Source of the DNA: Rheum nobile
Taxonomy: Eukaryota > Streptophyta > Magnoliopsida > Caryophyllales > Polygonaceae
Direction: 5' to 3'
Length of the DNA: 64,000 nt
NCBI GenBank assembly: GCA_027886185.1
Contig: WOAB01000040.1
Location: 5,518,001-5,582,000, forward strand
Shown in pieces: positions 32,099-44,393 of the stretch. Position numbers and translations under genes: made by a program. Position 1 is the first letter of the stretch, and each line of letters opens with the position of its first letter. A model generated the notes under the pieces. It was not told where the DNA came from and ran no database searches. It saw nothing but the letters and a program-made list of their open reading frames with translations.

Positions 32099-33985
32099 TC
32101 AAGGGATCGATTTAAGAAGCTTAAGAAGAGGGATGTTCACTTCACAGTTGCAGAATGTCTCGAAAAGATCATTGTCGTCGACGACCCTTCTAGCCTTTAG
32201 CGCCTCGGGAAAAGGTGCTGGTGGTTTCTCGGAACCAAGAGGGGGAAAGACCGGACGAACATAAGTATCAACGCAAACCTCATCGGCGGAACTGGAATTT
32301 TGGACGCCGGGTCGCGCTGATCTCACCACGGGGCACGGCGAATTCTCGCTGGAAAGAACTCCGTCACCGCGGGGGCGTCGGTCACCGCCACGGGGCGGTG
32401 GGTGTGAGGAGGGATAACTGAGGCTCACCGCCGGGTCGCGGTCAGTGTCGCCGCGGGGCGGTGACATGCATTCTTCTTTACTGGCCTCAGATCCAACGTA
32501 CCGCCGGGTCGCGGTGAGAGGTGACGCGGGGCGGTCGCCGATTTTCTCCATCTCATATTCGCTCTCCTTTTCAGCACTAGGAGGAACGACCAGTTGCTTT
32601 CCACTTCGGAGGGTAATGGCACTCACGTTTTCCCTTGGATTTACTGTAGTCTGAGACGGCAAGGAATTTGATGTCCTCTGGTCAATCTTAGTGACAACAT
32701 TAGCCAATTGGCCAATCTGCCTCTCAATATTCTTTATGCTTGATTCAGTAGTCTGAACATGAGTGGCGAAGTGCTGGGTCAAGGTCTTGAGCATCTCTTC
32801 AGTAGTAGCAGAAGTGTATTGGCCTTGGGGCCTCTATTGGTATGGGGCTCTCTGCTGGTATTGCTGTTGTAATGGTTGTTGACCACCTTGTGGGTCGCTC
32901 CATCTGAAACCTGGGTGGTCTTGCCCTCTCGGATTATAGTTGGGTTGTCCATCAAAACGCGGTCTAGGGGGTCCGTAACCTCCTACAACATTCACTTCAG
33001 CAGTACCTTCTTCCTGTAGCTGAGGGCAAGCATCAGTAGGGTGGAATTGATCACAGCAAATCCCACATGCTTTGACTTGTTGAGGAGTGTTTTGGTTTGC
33101 CATTCTCTTCACCATCTCCTTCAACTCAGCTAACTCATTCAGCACAGGGCTAGATCCTATAGGAGTCACAACATTGACTCCCTTTCTCTGGTACGTCTTA
33201 CCAAAGCTCCTGGTACTCTCACTCATCTCCTGAAATCTTTCCATGGCTGCGTCCGGTGTCAGATTAAGAATGCTTCCACCGCATGCAGCGTCGACCATCC
33301 TTCTCTCTTGATCGAGCAGACCATTGTGTAAGTAGAGAACAAGATCTTGTTTGGCATATCCATGGAACGGACAGCTAGAGCATAGCCTCTTGTACCGCTC
33401 AAGATAGTCATATAGCGTCTCATCAGCACCCTGCTCAATGTTAGCAATTGCATTTTTCAAAGCATTCGCCTTCTTTGTTGGGAAGTACTTGTCAAGAAAC
33501 GCCTTGTGCAGTTTAGTCCATGTATTTATGGTCCCTGGCGACAAGTGATAATACCAGTCGCTAGCAGAGTCTAGCAAAGAAAAACCAAAGGCTCTCATCT
33601 TGATCTGATCCTCCGTCACATTCCTTGGCTTCATAGTCATGCAGACATTGTGGAATTTACCCAGATGAGATATCGGGTCTTCTCCACTCAAACCATGGAA
33701 TTTCGGAAGATAAGCAACGACTCCAGATTTCAGCTCAAAGTTCACCCCTTCGTCAAGTGCAGGGATGACGACAGCCAAGGGGGGTTGTGCCCCAATGTTC
33801 GGTTTAGTCAGCGCTCTCAGAGTTTTGCCCATTGCTTCAGGAGGGATGTCAACTGGCTCAGCCGTCTCAACTGTTTCAACCTCTGCTTCTTCTTCTCCTT
33901 GATCGCGTAGGTTCGCACGGAATGATCTGTCAATTTCTGGATCAAAAGCAGCTAGAGGAGAGTCAGTACTACGAGTGTCGACCAT
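32099..33985 (-). pseudogene. Gag of the Athila-like element, two in-frame stops
   Basis: The first ATG is at 33985 (MVDTRSTDSPLAAFDPEIDR). The retrotransposon gag domain contains HLGKFHNVC, FGFSLLDSASDWYY, LDKYFPTKKANALKNAI and YDYLERYKRLCSSCPFHGY. A short zinc-finger-like CGICCDQFHPTDACP follows. A TAG at 32836-32834 interrupts the frame, which then continues unchanged (LTQHFATHVQTTESSIKNIE) to the TGA at 32101. The middle part is lengthened by GC-rich repeats translated as PRGGDRRPRGD-like runs. Confidence 0.85.
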
Positions 33986-34040
33986 AAGATAGGTCTCCAC
34001 CAAAGCCAATCACAAAAACACACAACAAAACATAAAACCT

Positions 34041-34058
34041 TCCCCGGCAACGATGCCA
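34041..34058 (-). promoter_or_regulatory. Primer-binding site, tRNA-Asp type
   Basis: TGGCATCGTTGCCGGGGA lies four bases inside the 5' LTR. It matches the TGGCGCCGTTGCCGGGGA complement of plant tRNA-Asp with two mismatches, as used by Athila-like elements. Confidence 0.75.
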
Positions 34059-34062
34059 AATT

Positions 34063-35399
34063 TGACGTGGCCGAAATATGCAATGCAAATATCGTTGAAT
34101 AGCCTAATCAAAGTAAAAGTCCTAACAGACCTACTAAACAGATGTATAGCAAGCAAGTAAGGGTCGAATTCTCAGGGAAGATCTGATGAAGTATGCAATT
34201 ATGATCAATAAGTAACAAGGAAGGAGGGTTTTGGTTATCAAACAGAGTAAAGTAAACAGGTTTAGTTGACTTGAGAATACGATTGGGGAAGTAGTTTCAC
34301 TAGAACGAGATCCACAATACAGAGATAAAATTTGATCACTGAAATCTTATAAATCCAAGTTCTTTAACTATTCTTATGATTGTTCCCACCCTGATTGTGA
34401 TTAACTACCAATTCAGACAGTTGTTGATAGTACTTACTACAATATCAATGGAAGAAAACCTTACCACTAATAAAGCAATAACATTCATGCAAGGGTATAT
34501 GATACATGCAAATAGAAGAAAACCTTACTACTCAACATGCAAATAATTCTCACTCACAATTGCACACTCGTATTCCACTATATGTAACAATTGTGTTTGC
34601 TACTAGATCCGCACTCGCATTCCGCTATATGCAAAATTCTAGCAATTTGATAAATATTATCCAAACTAGTTGATCAGGCTATGAAGAATAACGATAAATC
34701 AATACTCAATATAACCAAGAGAATTAAATCAACACATATAAGAATAAGAACAAGGAATAGAAATCTCATAAACGAATCAACTGTATTGCTTCAAACGTCT
34801 AGTAGAACAAGGGAAAATTAGTGCTCCATTGACTTGCGAATGAAACCCTAATTGAGAAAAGAAAACTACGATGATAATAAAAGTGTCTCTACTCAAGACC
34901 TGGAAAGAGATCTTAAATAGGCTAGGGAAAGTAAGCTAAACCTAGAAATAATACTAAAGGAAATAAGATAATAAAAATAGGAAATCCGAAAACACAAAAT
35001 AGGAAATAATATCTCGCTGGCCGCAAGGCGTTTAACAAGTCCACCGCGGGGCGGCGGCTATCTTCTGGCACAACCAGCTTCTTCTCTGAGATTCACCGCC
35101 GGGTCGCGGTGGCTTCTGGCGCGGGGCGTCAACTGTTCCGCCCTCTCCTTTCTTCAGCTCTTCACTTCTTTTCTTCCGCTCTTCCATACTACCAAGTGTT
35201 GGTAGCCTTCTCCAATTAGTCTTCAAGCGGATCCTCATCCATCTTCATCTTCTCCATCCTTCATTAAGCTGTAAATCCCTAGATATCTTCAATTCTCTCC
35301 ACATCTTCTGGATTACAGACTTAACCTTAAATCTAGTCATAAACTCCTCTAAATAATGCTAATAATTGCTAGTTAAGGTGCATGAAATGACACCTATCA
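34063..35399 (-). repeat. 5' LTR of the Athila-like element
   Basis: 1,337 bp, with the same TG...CA ends and GC-rich words (35043-35130) as the other LTR. Confidence 0.92.
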
Positions 35400-35404
35400 A
35401 CTGC

Positions 35405-35982
35405 ATCCCTTTATCCATCATAAGTTTGAACATCCTAAGAGCATCTCTTTCTAAACCTTCTCTGTACAAACTGCTAATAAGAAGATTGTATTCTAAGATA
35501 CCCATATCTTTGCCATTCTGTAACATCGTATTGAAGATGTCCATAGCTTTGGTAGCTCTTCCGTTCTTACAAAGGACATCCATTAGTCTAGTGTAGGTGA
35601 CAGTATCCGGATGAACACCCTAGTCCGACATAGTATTCAACATGGTAGCATCTTCATCCCAATCTCCTGCCTTACAAAGACCTCATACCAAACACGAGTA
35701 GGTAAACACGTTGGGAGAAATCCCCTCTTCTTTCATGGTACTAAACAATTCTCTTGCCCTACTAAGATCTCCATTATCACACAAGCCACTAATAAGAGCA
35801 GTATAAACCACTACATCAAGATCCAACCCACTCCTCTTAGCGTCTTCAATCAAAAACATTGCTTCCTCTATTCTACCTTGCTTAACTAAGCCATCCACGA
35901 GAGTACTTATGGTCCTGGAGTTAATAGGGCAATTCGCCGCCACCATTTCCTTCTTCAAAAGCAATGCCTCTTCCACCTCCTC
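35405..35982 (-). pseudogene. Truncated tandem PPR copy, piece 3
   Basis: Collinear with parent 11977-12554 without a net indel. Two new stops appear relative to the parent (MSDQGV to MSD-stop, and LVRGL to LV-stop). By eye nearly all differences are C-to-T or G-to-A. Confidence 0.95.
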
Positions 35983-36697
35983 TGATAGCTCCATGACTCG
36001 CTCATTGACGGAGAAGGACGAAGAGGGAACAACGGGAGTGCACTCGAGGAGGGCGAAGACGACGAGTTCACGGAAGAAGAAGGAGGGCAGCGACCACCGC
36101 CCCCTTTACGACGACCGCCGCCGGCCACCAAGAACACGGGAGATGAAGCAGAGGTGTGGCGACCGCCACCCCCTTTACGGTGACCGCCGCCCACTTTCCG
36201 GCGCCCGCCGCCCCCTTTCCGGCGCCCGCCGCCTATGGAGAATTCAAAGACTTGCCTACGGCAAATGACGGCGACCGCCGCATTTCCCACTTTCGGTCCG
36301 CGTCAGCGATCTCCTTCCGTCGTTTGCTGAACAATTTTATTATTATTTTAATTATTGCTTTGTTGCTATATAAACCTTGAAACCCTAGTTTTTAATGTTA
36401 CGTTGAATTTGAGTAGTAAAGTTGAGTATGCTCATTCCCTTGAGTTCTAACGTCAACTCTTCGATCCCACGGATCGTCTATCCCATAGCTCGTCGCTTCG
36501 AGCAAGTTCTACACCGTCTCTTCGGTAATCAAGATCATCTCTTTGATCGCTTCGTCATCTCTTTGACACGTTTGGAGGCTATCTCTTTAGCCCTAGGAAA
36601 GTCATCACTTTGGCTACGGAAGAGAAGGAATCAAATCCAAGCTTGAAGAATCAAAGATCATGTGTTGAAGACAACACTTCAGGGGTTGTTCGCATCA
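35983..36697. mobile_element. Solo LTR (715 bp) in the PPR copy
   Basis: Runs TGATAG...GCATCA with a perfect 5-bp target duplication TCCTC (35978-35982, 36698-36702). The parent PPR gene gives the empty site CCTCCTCTACC. A CTATATAAACC TATA-like box lies at about 36367, and a G/C-rich repeat of CCGCC-type words at 36060-36240. No internal region is present, as after LTR-LTR recombination. Confidence 0.9.
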
Positions 36698-36702
36698 TCC
36701 TC

Positions 36703-37189
36703 TACCTTGCAAAGTGCACTCATCAAGGTGTTATAGCTCACAATATCAGGCAACACCAAATTGTCTTGCATTTTACGAAAGACAGCCACGGCTTTACCAA
36801 CCTTCTCACTTTCACAAAATACCCTGAGTATAATATTCATAAGGAACACATTTACGGAATAGCCACTCTTTAGAATTGACGCAATGACCCCTAACGCACA
36901 TTTCGGCCTACCTAGATGCACATAATACTCTACCAAAGAAGCCAGTATCAAAAACCGCCGGGAAACACCCAAATTGATGATTCTCTCATACACTTGTAAG
37001 GCTAATTCGTGAGCTCCCGACTTAAACAACTTAGTCGCAAGAAAATTACAGGTTTCCACGGAAGGAATGGCACCCAACTCAGCATTCCGGTCGAAAATCT
37101 GAACGACTTGAGCGAAATTACAACTAGGGTTTCCGCATAGGCGCATTATTTCATTGTCTATGCCTTTCGTGGGCCTTATTTTGAGCTCG
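36703..37189 (-). pseudogene. Truncated tandem PPR copy, piece 4
   Basis: Collinear with parent 12555-13041, i.e. the N-terminal part from about residue 57 on. The start codon and transit peptide are missing because a copia LTR begins two bases further. The four pieces sum to 1,176 bp, the same as parent 11866-13041. Confidence 0.95.
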
Positions 37190-37191
37190 AA

Positions 37192-37686
37192 TGTAAACTG
37201 TAAATGGTAATTCGTAAACATTAAACATTTAAACCTAACATGATTATGATTTAGGATCTTGATCATATACTTAATCACAAAGGCATAAATACATACGAGC
37301 AGACATCGTGATTGCGAGAGGACGAAGAGGATGAGATCATGTTGGAGCAAAAACGCAGACCTTAGAATTCGCCTTCTCTCCCTTAACCTATGCTTTAAGT
37401 TGTGTTTCCTTATCCTAACCCTAATGATGAATTTCGGGTTATTATTATAGGCAGAGAGAGGCTGAAATCCTCTAAAGATAAAATCTCAACCTTCCATCAA
37501 AGTTGATCAATAATAGATAATATCTTTAAATAATAGAGAATAATATATTCTAGTTGTAACCAAATTCTATCAAATCAACAGTTCTTTAATTAAACCTGAT
37601 GTGTCATATGGGCCACATAATGAGATGTATTAATGAAATTTGAAATACCCACAAGCCCATACTTGTTGGGTCATGAATTTCTTACA
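37192..37686 (-). repeat. 3' LTR of the copia element
   Basis: 495 bp, starting TGTAAACTG and ending CTTACA (plus strand). The polypurine tract AAGTGGGAGAA lies directly inside it at 37697-37687. Confidence 0.85.
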
Positions 37687-38099
37687 TTCTCCCACTTGGT
37701 CCATATGACAAATGCTTTAATGGTCATATAGGAACAAACATAAGGCGCGCATAAATGCTGAAATGATATACTTAACATGTTTATCTTAATTACCCTCAGT
37801 TGATCTGAATAATTAGTTAGAGTCATAGCGGTTCTACATTAATTAAAGAACGTAGTCCCTTCCATGTACCACTAACCGACAATCAAAACAACTAAGTCTG
37901 TATTTAGAAGTAATCATAATGGTCTCATTAATGTCTTGAAGAAAGACTAGTTCTGTTATCATGCATTACTGTAATATGTACATAAATGATCCATAATATG
38001 AAACAGAAAATTTCAGAAGCTTCAATAATGAATACTAAAAAATAGTGTCATAACAAAAGCACTTAGCAATCCATAAATCCATAAATAAGAAAAGCTACA

Positions 38100-38879
38100 C
38101 TACTGGTCACCCTCAAGACCCATTGTATGAGCATGCTGCTTAAATGTCTTAGGTGGTAACCCCTTAGTTAATGGATCTGCTATATTAGCACGAGTGTTGA
38201 TGTGCTCAATGGACACTCTTTTCTCCCGAACTTCTTCCTTTACTGATAAGTATCTCATCTCCATGTGCTTTATACCCTTAGAATACTTATCATTCTTCGA
38301 AAAGAATACTATTGCGGTGTTATCACAATAAATTTTCAGCGGCCTAGCGATAGAATCCATAACTGTAAGCCCTGAAAGAAAATTCCGCAACCATAATGCG
38401 TGAATTGTAGCCTCAAAGCATGCTACAAACTCGGCCTCCATAGTGGATGATGCAATGATGGACTGCTTGGCACTTCTCCATGAAAAAACACCTCCCGCTA
38501 ACATGAACACATAACCAAAAGTGCTTTTCCTAGTGTCCACACATCCACCAAAATCTGAATCCATGTACCCAACCACCTCAAGGTGATCAGTACGCCTAAA
38601 TGGGAGCATAAGTTTCTTCGTTCCTTGTAAGTACCTCAACACTTTCTTTGCATCTCTCCAATGATCAATGCTTGGATTTCTTTGATAGCGACCCAACATG
38701 ACAACTGCAAAACTGATGTCTGGTCTAGTGCAAACTTGTGCATACCCCAAACTTCCTACAAGAGACGCATAAGGATAGTCTTTCATTCGATCATGTTCTA
38801 ACTCAGTTTGAGGACATTGACTTAAGCTGAACTTGTCCCCTTTTTGAATCGGAACAACATTAGGATCACATGACGCCAT
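38100..38879 (-). pseudogene. Copia RNase H and end of the RT
   Basis: Contains YLQGTKKLMLPF, GYMDSDFGGCVDTRKSTFGY, SAKQSIIASSTMEAEFVACF and the end motif HINTRANIADPLTKGLP, all diagnostic of copia RNase H. Confidence 0.9.
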
Positions 38880-39938
38880 ACCAAAACTTTTGTGATATAA
38901 GCATTCTGAGACAATTCCAAAATCCTACGTGATCTGTCACGGAATATTTCTATCCCAATCACATAAGAAGCATCTCCCATATCTTTCATTTCAAAGTTTT
39001 GAGAAAGAAAGTCCTTGGTTTCCCGTAATAAACCAAGATCACTACTTGATATCAAGATATCATCAACATATAGAACCAAAAATGCAAACTTATATACTCT
39101 CACTGATCTTCAGGTATATACAATGGTCAACCATGTTTTCGGTGAACCCAAAGGTGGTAATGGTATCATGAAACTTAATATACCATTGTCGAGAAGCTTG
39201 CTTTAATCCATATATCAACCTCTTCAACAAACAGACCATGTTTTCCTTTCCATCTGTAATGAAGCCTTCTGGCTGAGCCATATAGACTTCTTCTTCTAAA
39301 CTCACATTCAAAAAAGCCGTTTTCACATCCATTTGATGTAACTTTAAGTCAAAATGAGCTACTAAGGCCATAATGATTCGTAGAGAATCCTTCTTTGAAA
39401 CTGGAGAGAAGGTCTCATTATAATCAGTGCCCTCTACCTGATGGAAACCTTTAGCTATAAGTTTAGCTTTATGTCGTTCGATTTTACCAAGAGAGTCACG
39501 TTTGGTCTTATAGACCCACTTATAACCGACTTTCTTATGTCCTTCTGGTAAATCGACTAACTCCCAAACTTTGTTTCTAGCCATAGATTTCATGTCATCA
39601 AACATGGCATCAATCCACTTATCATAATCTTCACTTTTCATGGCTTGTGAATATGTAGCCGGATCTTTTTCCAATCCCATGTTAAATTCACATTTTTGCA
39701 AATACAACATATAGTCATCTGAAATAGTTGATCTTCGTGGTCTTATGGACCTCCTTAATGCTACTTCAGGTGTTGCACTTGCACTCAGTTCAGTGGCGAC
39801 GGGCCCATGATGGAGTGCATGGTCATTGACATTTGGTTCTACATTGTTGGTTGGACCAACAACATTATGTGGAACAATATCAGTCGAAATCCTGGGCAAA
39901 GGAATTGGTATTGGTGTCCGAATTTCTCTAATGACCAC
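38822..39938 (-). pseudogene. Copia reverse transcriptase, frameshifted
   Basis: Two overlapping frames (39938-39090 and 39103-38822). Landmarks: WVYKTKRDSLGKIERHKAKL, DYNETFSPVSK, HQMDVKTAFLN, CLLKRLIYGLKQASRQWY, then the catalytic LVLYVDDILI in the second frame. A frameshift near 39095 separates the first part from YVDD. Confidence 0.9.
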
Positions 39939-40175
39939 TTCTCTAACTTTATCACTCCCACTGACTTCGCCATTCTAAAGGAATTTAGCATTATCGATTT
40001 CTACAATTCTGGTGCTATGATTAGGACAGTAAAACCTAAACACTTTTGATCTTTCTGGGTACCCAATAAAAAACCCACTAATGGTTTTTGGATTGAGTTT
40101 CTTTTCATGTGGACTATAAATGCGTGCCTCTGATGGGCATCCCTATACACGTAAATGTCTCAAGCTGGGTTTCCA

Positions 40176-41031
40176 TCATTTCCACATCTCAAAAGGTGTC
40201 TTAGGAACAACTTTACTGCGAACCCGGTTCAAGATATACACAACAGTCATAAGGGCATGCATCCACAACGATATGGGTAAGTTGGAATTACTCATCATAC
40301 TCCTAACCATCTCTAAAAGTGTACGATTAGGCATTGTGTACTGAGGTACAATTCCTAATTTTTCAAGGAGTTTAGCGAAAGGACCAGGATGTTGTCCGAA
40401 CTCATCATACTTTCCATAATATTCACCACCTCTATCAGACCTAATGATTTTCACCTTTTTACCTTTATTGTCTCTCAACCTCAGATATGTAGGATTCTAC
40501 AGCATTCACAGATTGAGATTTGTCATGCAAAAGGTAAAGATAACAGTAACGTGAATAATCATCAATAAAGGTAATGAAATATTTTTCTCCACCAAAAGAT
40601 GGAAAATCGAAAGGTCCGCATATGTCTGTAGGTTTAATTTCAAGCAGTTCAGTACTTCTTGTGGCTCCCTTTTTGGTATGTTTAGTTTGCTTACCCTTAA
40701 TGCAATCTATACAAACCTCAAAATCAGTAAAATCAAGACTAGGAAGAATCTCTTCTTTCACTAGTAAGTTAACTCTTTCTCTAGATATATGACCCAGCCT
40801 TTTATGCCACAAGAATGAAGAACTCTCACTTGTCCTACTGTGTTTTAAACCCACTTTAGGATGCAAGGTCACATTAAGAAATTCAGAAAAGGAATTATCA
40901 AGAATAAGTTGATATAAACCATTAACTAAAATTCCTGAACCTACTAAACCATTATTCTTAAACAAACTGAAACGTCCATCACCAGTATATGAAGAGAAGC
41001 CATTTATATCAAGTTTAGACGAGGAAATCAA
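40176..41031 (-). pseudogene. Copia integrase, frameshifted
   Basis: Zinc-binding part HKRLGHISRERVNLLVK...CIDCIKGKQTKHTK, then the catalytic core with DICGPFDFPS, FITFIDDYSRYCYLYLL, and in a second frame IRSDRGGEYYGKYDEF. A frameshift lies near 40475. Confidence 0.9.
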
Positions 41032-41120
41032 ATTACAAGAAACTGTAGGAACATAAAGAGTGTTCTCTAAATCTAAATGAAAACCAGTACTTAATACTAA
41101 ACGAAAAGTTCCAATGGCTT

Positions 41121-42150
41121 CTATGGGGCTTTCATCCTATTTCCCATGTAAAGGTAGGCTTCATTTGGACTTATGTTCCGGGTTGAACGGAATCCCTGCA
41201 TCGAGTTTGAAACATGAACATTAGATCCAGAGTCATTCCACCAAGTGTTAGAAGGTGCTTCTACAAAATTTGATTCGAAACATACTAAAGCCAGAGGCTT
41301 ACCCTTCTTTTCGAACCATTCTTTGCGCTTTATACAGTCCTTCTGAATGTGTCCAACCTTCTTGCAAAAGTGGCAATTCTCATTCTTCTTAACTTTCTTT
41401 GGTGTAGGTTGACCAGACTGGTTGGAAAAACTATTCTGATTGGAGGAGCTATTCTTATCGCCCTTCCAGTTTTTCTTTTCGAATTTGTTCTTCCCATTCC
41501 CATGCATGTAATTTGCATTAGCAACGTGGCTGTTCTGCTGCTTAATCCTTGCCTCTTCCTGAACCAACTTATTGGTCAATTGATTCACATTCCACGTTTC
41601 CGTAATCGTGTTGTAGTGAATCTGGAAAAGACCATACTGTTGAGGCAAGGAGTTGATAATAAATTGGACTAGGAATGAATCCTCTACTTTCATGCCCAAT
41701 TTAGCCAACTTTGCAGCAAGATTAGCCATGTCAAGTACATGTTGTTGCATGGTCTTGGTACCATCATAACAGGCAGTGGTTAGTTCAGCCATAAGTTTCC
41801 CAACAACAGCTTTATCGCCAGGCTTAAAGCATTCATTGATTATCCGTAGGTACTCCTTAGCTATTTGAGTCTCGGTATCAGGAATGGAAGATTTGATGTT
41901 GGATGCAGTGGTTAAACGCAGGAATTTCAAGCATAGTTTATTAGCTTTAGTCCATGCATTATGGGCAAGTTTCTCATTCTCCGTGGACGTAGCCGTAAGA
42001 TCGGCCTGCTTATCCACATTCAATCCCGAATCTATCTCAAGTACACCCAAGTAAAACTTAACGTGTTCTTTCCACTCAGTATAATTAGTCCCATCTAGTT
42101 CAGGAACTGAGTTGACAAAAGAGTTAAGTTGGGCAGGTTGAGGAACTGCA
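41121..42150 (-). pseudogene. Copia gag and start of protease
   Basis: The open frame includes LDGTNYTEWKEHVKFYLGVL, the CCHC knuckle CHFCKKVGHIQKDC and a protease motif WWNDSGSNVHVSNS (D-S-G). No ATG is seen at the left of the open frame; the start is upstream or lost. Confidence 0.85.
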
Positions 42151-43052
42151 ATATAGAAACCATCTCACAACAATTATTCTTTGAGTTATAAGAAACATAC
42201 ATGACTAAGATTTATGCATAAACGAGTGATTTAAAACCTATAATCAAACAAGTATGGTATCTGTGGATATCCTATACATGCCCAATCACATAATTAAATC
42301 GTCTTTTAATGGTTGTTTTACTTATGATGCATAGTCTACCTGTGGGTAACACATTATGCTAATAATTGAACCAACAATAATTTTACTTAGTCTAACATTC
42401 AAGGCATACTTTGAATCCACTGTGGCAGATTGCAAACAATAATATGAACGTCATACGATAATGAAATACAATATACATGTACTGAATTGGTATCACTGTG
42501 GTGATTACCAAAACAATATAATATGAATATTGTAGTTTAGAATGTATTTATCCAGGTATTATACACATATAAGGCATTAAAATAATCATTTTTTAAAATT
42601 TTTAACTCCATGAGGTTATACATGTCACCAGGATCAAAAATCAATTCGCGAAAACAACAAACGAATTTTCTATCATCATAAATTAGCATTACAATTATGA
42701 CCGAAAAGTAGTAAAATGGGTTTTTGAGGGTCTAAACGATGGAATTTTCTTGAAGATCTCGTCGATTCCTATCAACTGTGAAAATTTCGTCCAATTCCGA
42801 CATAAAAAACAAGTTTAGGCAAGTACGGCAAAAACCCTAATTTCGGTCAAAAACCCTAATTTCGGTTTCTGTCATGCAAGTTCTATAAACCAGAGATCAA
42901 ATACAATAATAGCTTACAAAATAAAAACATGCTAGTATGAACAATCATAATCAAAACATAACATCATTCAGAAATCAATCTAAATAATTGCGGAAACATG
43001 ATAATAGATATGATTCTGCCATGATTTCGAACTAAGAATATGATCTGAACAA
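42151..43052 (-). other. Copia untranslated leader
   Basis: AT-rich and non-coding, between gag and the primer site. Confidence 0.5.
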
Positions 43053-43065
43053 GGCTCTGATACCA
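43053..43065 (-). promoter_or_regulatory. Primer-binding site, initiator Met tRNA
   Basis: TGGTATCAGAGCC on the minus strand, two bases inside the 5' LTR. Confidence 0.9.
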
Positions 43066-43157
43066 CATGTAAACTGTAAACGGTAATTCGTAAACATTAA
43101 ACCTAACATGATTACAATTTAGGATCTTGATCATATACTTAATCACAAAGGCATAAA

Positions 43158-44393
43158 GACAAATATTTGTGTTACATTCTTACAATATGGAGTAATTTTA
43201 TATTTTGTCAAAAATAATCTAGCATCTTAATTATTAATTTATATGAAGGGATATAACATCATACTAAGAAAAATGTGAAAAATAGTGTGTATTAAAAATA
43301 TGATAATTTTAAATCTAGTTAGGATAGATAGAAGTAAATTTTGTTATCATATAAAGGGGATTTTTTTGTAATAATCCTTATTTTATCATAAGGGTATTAA
43401 TGTAATTTTTTTTTTTTTTTTGATAATAATAAAAGCTATGAAATTTATTTTATTTCTATTAGAGGAGTAATTTAAATTTTCATTGACTTAACTTCAAAAG
43501 TTAGGTTAAGATAAATTTTGTACAAATTATCGAATGAGTTATAATACTATGGGTATAAATAAATAATTAAGTATAATTATGAATGTGGTTTTGGAAATTT
43601 CGAGATGTAATAATAAAGGTTAGAAGAGTTATTATGTTTATCCATGAAAAGATAAATAAATACTTAACCTAAATAGGTTACCTTTTCAAGTCATGAAATA
43701 TTTAAATTATGTTAACTTATGGTAATATTGATTTAATAAAAGTTATCAAGTTAACATAAAGTATTAAATTAAGGAGAACAAAATGTTAAGTAAGATAAGG
43801 CTAAAATATGATAAAATGTAATTTAAATCTTAGAATTAACTTAATCTAAAATTTCATCATTCATAAATATGGGTTAAAATAATTATGTAAACTTAGACTA
43901 ATAAAATAAATAAGTTTGGGTAAATTTTGTATGTTTTGAAAAGTGAAATAAGGGCACTTTTGCCGCAACTTTAAAAAAATTGGGCAAAAATGTACAATTA
44001 AGCCTAAAAAGGGGGGCGATCGTAATTATACCAAAAGGAGAGGTTATCTTCAACCTCTTGCTCCATACAAGGAAACTTGGTCTCCCATGGAAGATTTGGG
44101 TACCAAATTGTGCGTTTTTGTGCAATAAACCATTGGGCAATTTTAATAACACAATATATTGCACCTAGACATAAGAATTGGGTGGATTCATCCCCAATTG
44201 AATATGAATTTCACCCGGAAAAGGCAACAAGATCCCCAAAATGCGTTTTTGGTGTAGAAGGAAATTGAGATCCGATTCGGGCTCGTTTTGGGTCAATTTT
44301 TTTAATCAATCTGTAGGGTTTTGAGAGACCTATCCAACCCCTATAAATACCCTTTCACCCATTGAGTACATTTATCCAATTTCGCCTCCTAAG
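43158..44393. other. Unassigned DNA between two truncated LTRs
   Basis: AT-rich until about 43900. A possible promoter-like CTATAAATACCC lies at about 44341. Both neighbours are truncated at its edges (copia LTR at 43157, Tekay-like LTR at about 44394), so the block probably arrived by rearrangement. Confidence 0.4.

Larger units (their letters stand above)
28022..35399 (-). mobile_element. Athila-like LTR retrotransposon lacking RT/RNaseH/integrase (TR-GAG type)
   Basis: Long terminal repeats 28022-29378 and 34063-35399 both run TG...CA. Target duplications are GCTGC (28017-28021) and ACTGC (35400-35404), one mismatch. On the minus strand the order is LTR, tRNA-Asp-type primer site, gag, protease, spacer, a conserved GGGAGGCAACCC motif, an ATHILA ORF-1-like frame, polypurine tract and LTR. 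Only about 4.7 kb lie between the LTRs and no reverse transcriptase or integrase is found, so it depended on partners. The LTRs differ at several sites, mostly transitions, so it is not very recent. Confidence 0.9.
37192..43157 (-). mobile_element. Decayed Ty1/copia retrotransposon with truncated 5' LTR
   Basis: The left (3') LTR is 37192-37686. The right (5') LTR keeps only 90 bp (43068-43157) before unrelated AT-rich DNA, so a deletion removed the rest and any target duplication. Order on the minus strand is primer site, gag, protease, integrase, reverse transcriptase, RNase H, which is the copia order. The coding frame is broken into six or more pieces. Confidence 0.9.

Noticed and set aside
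37192..43157. Endogenous pararetrovirus
   Set aside because: The integrase, LTRs and copia domain order show a retrotransposon; no movement-protein or pararetroviral coat motifs are seen.
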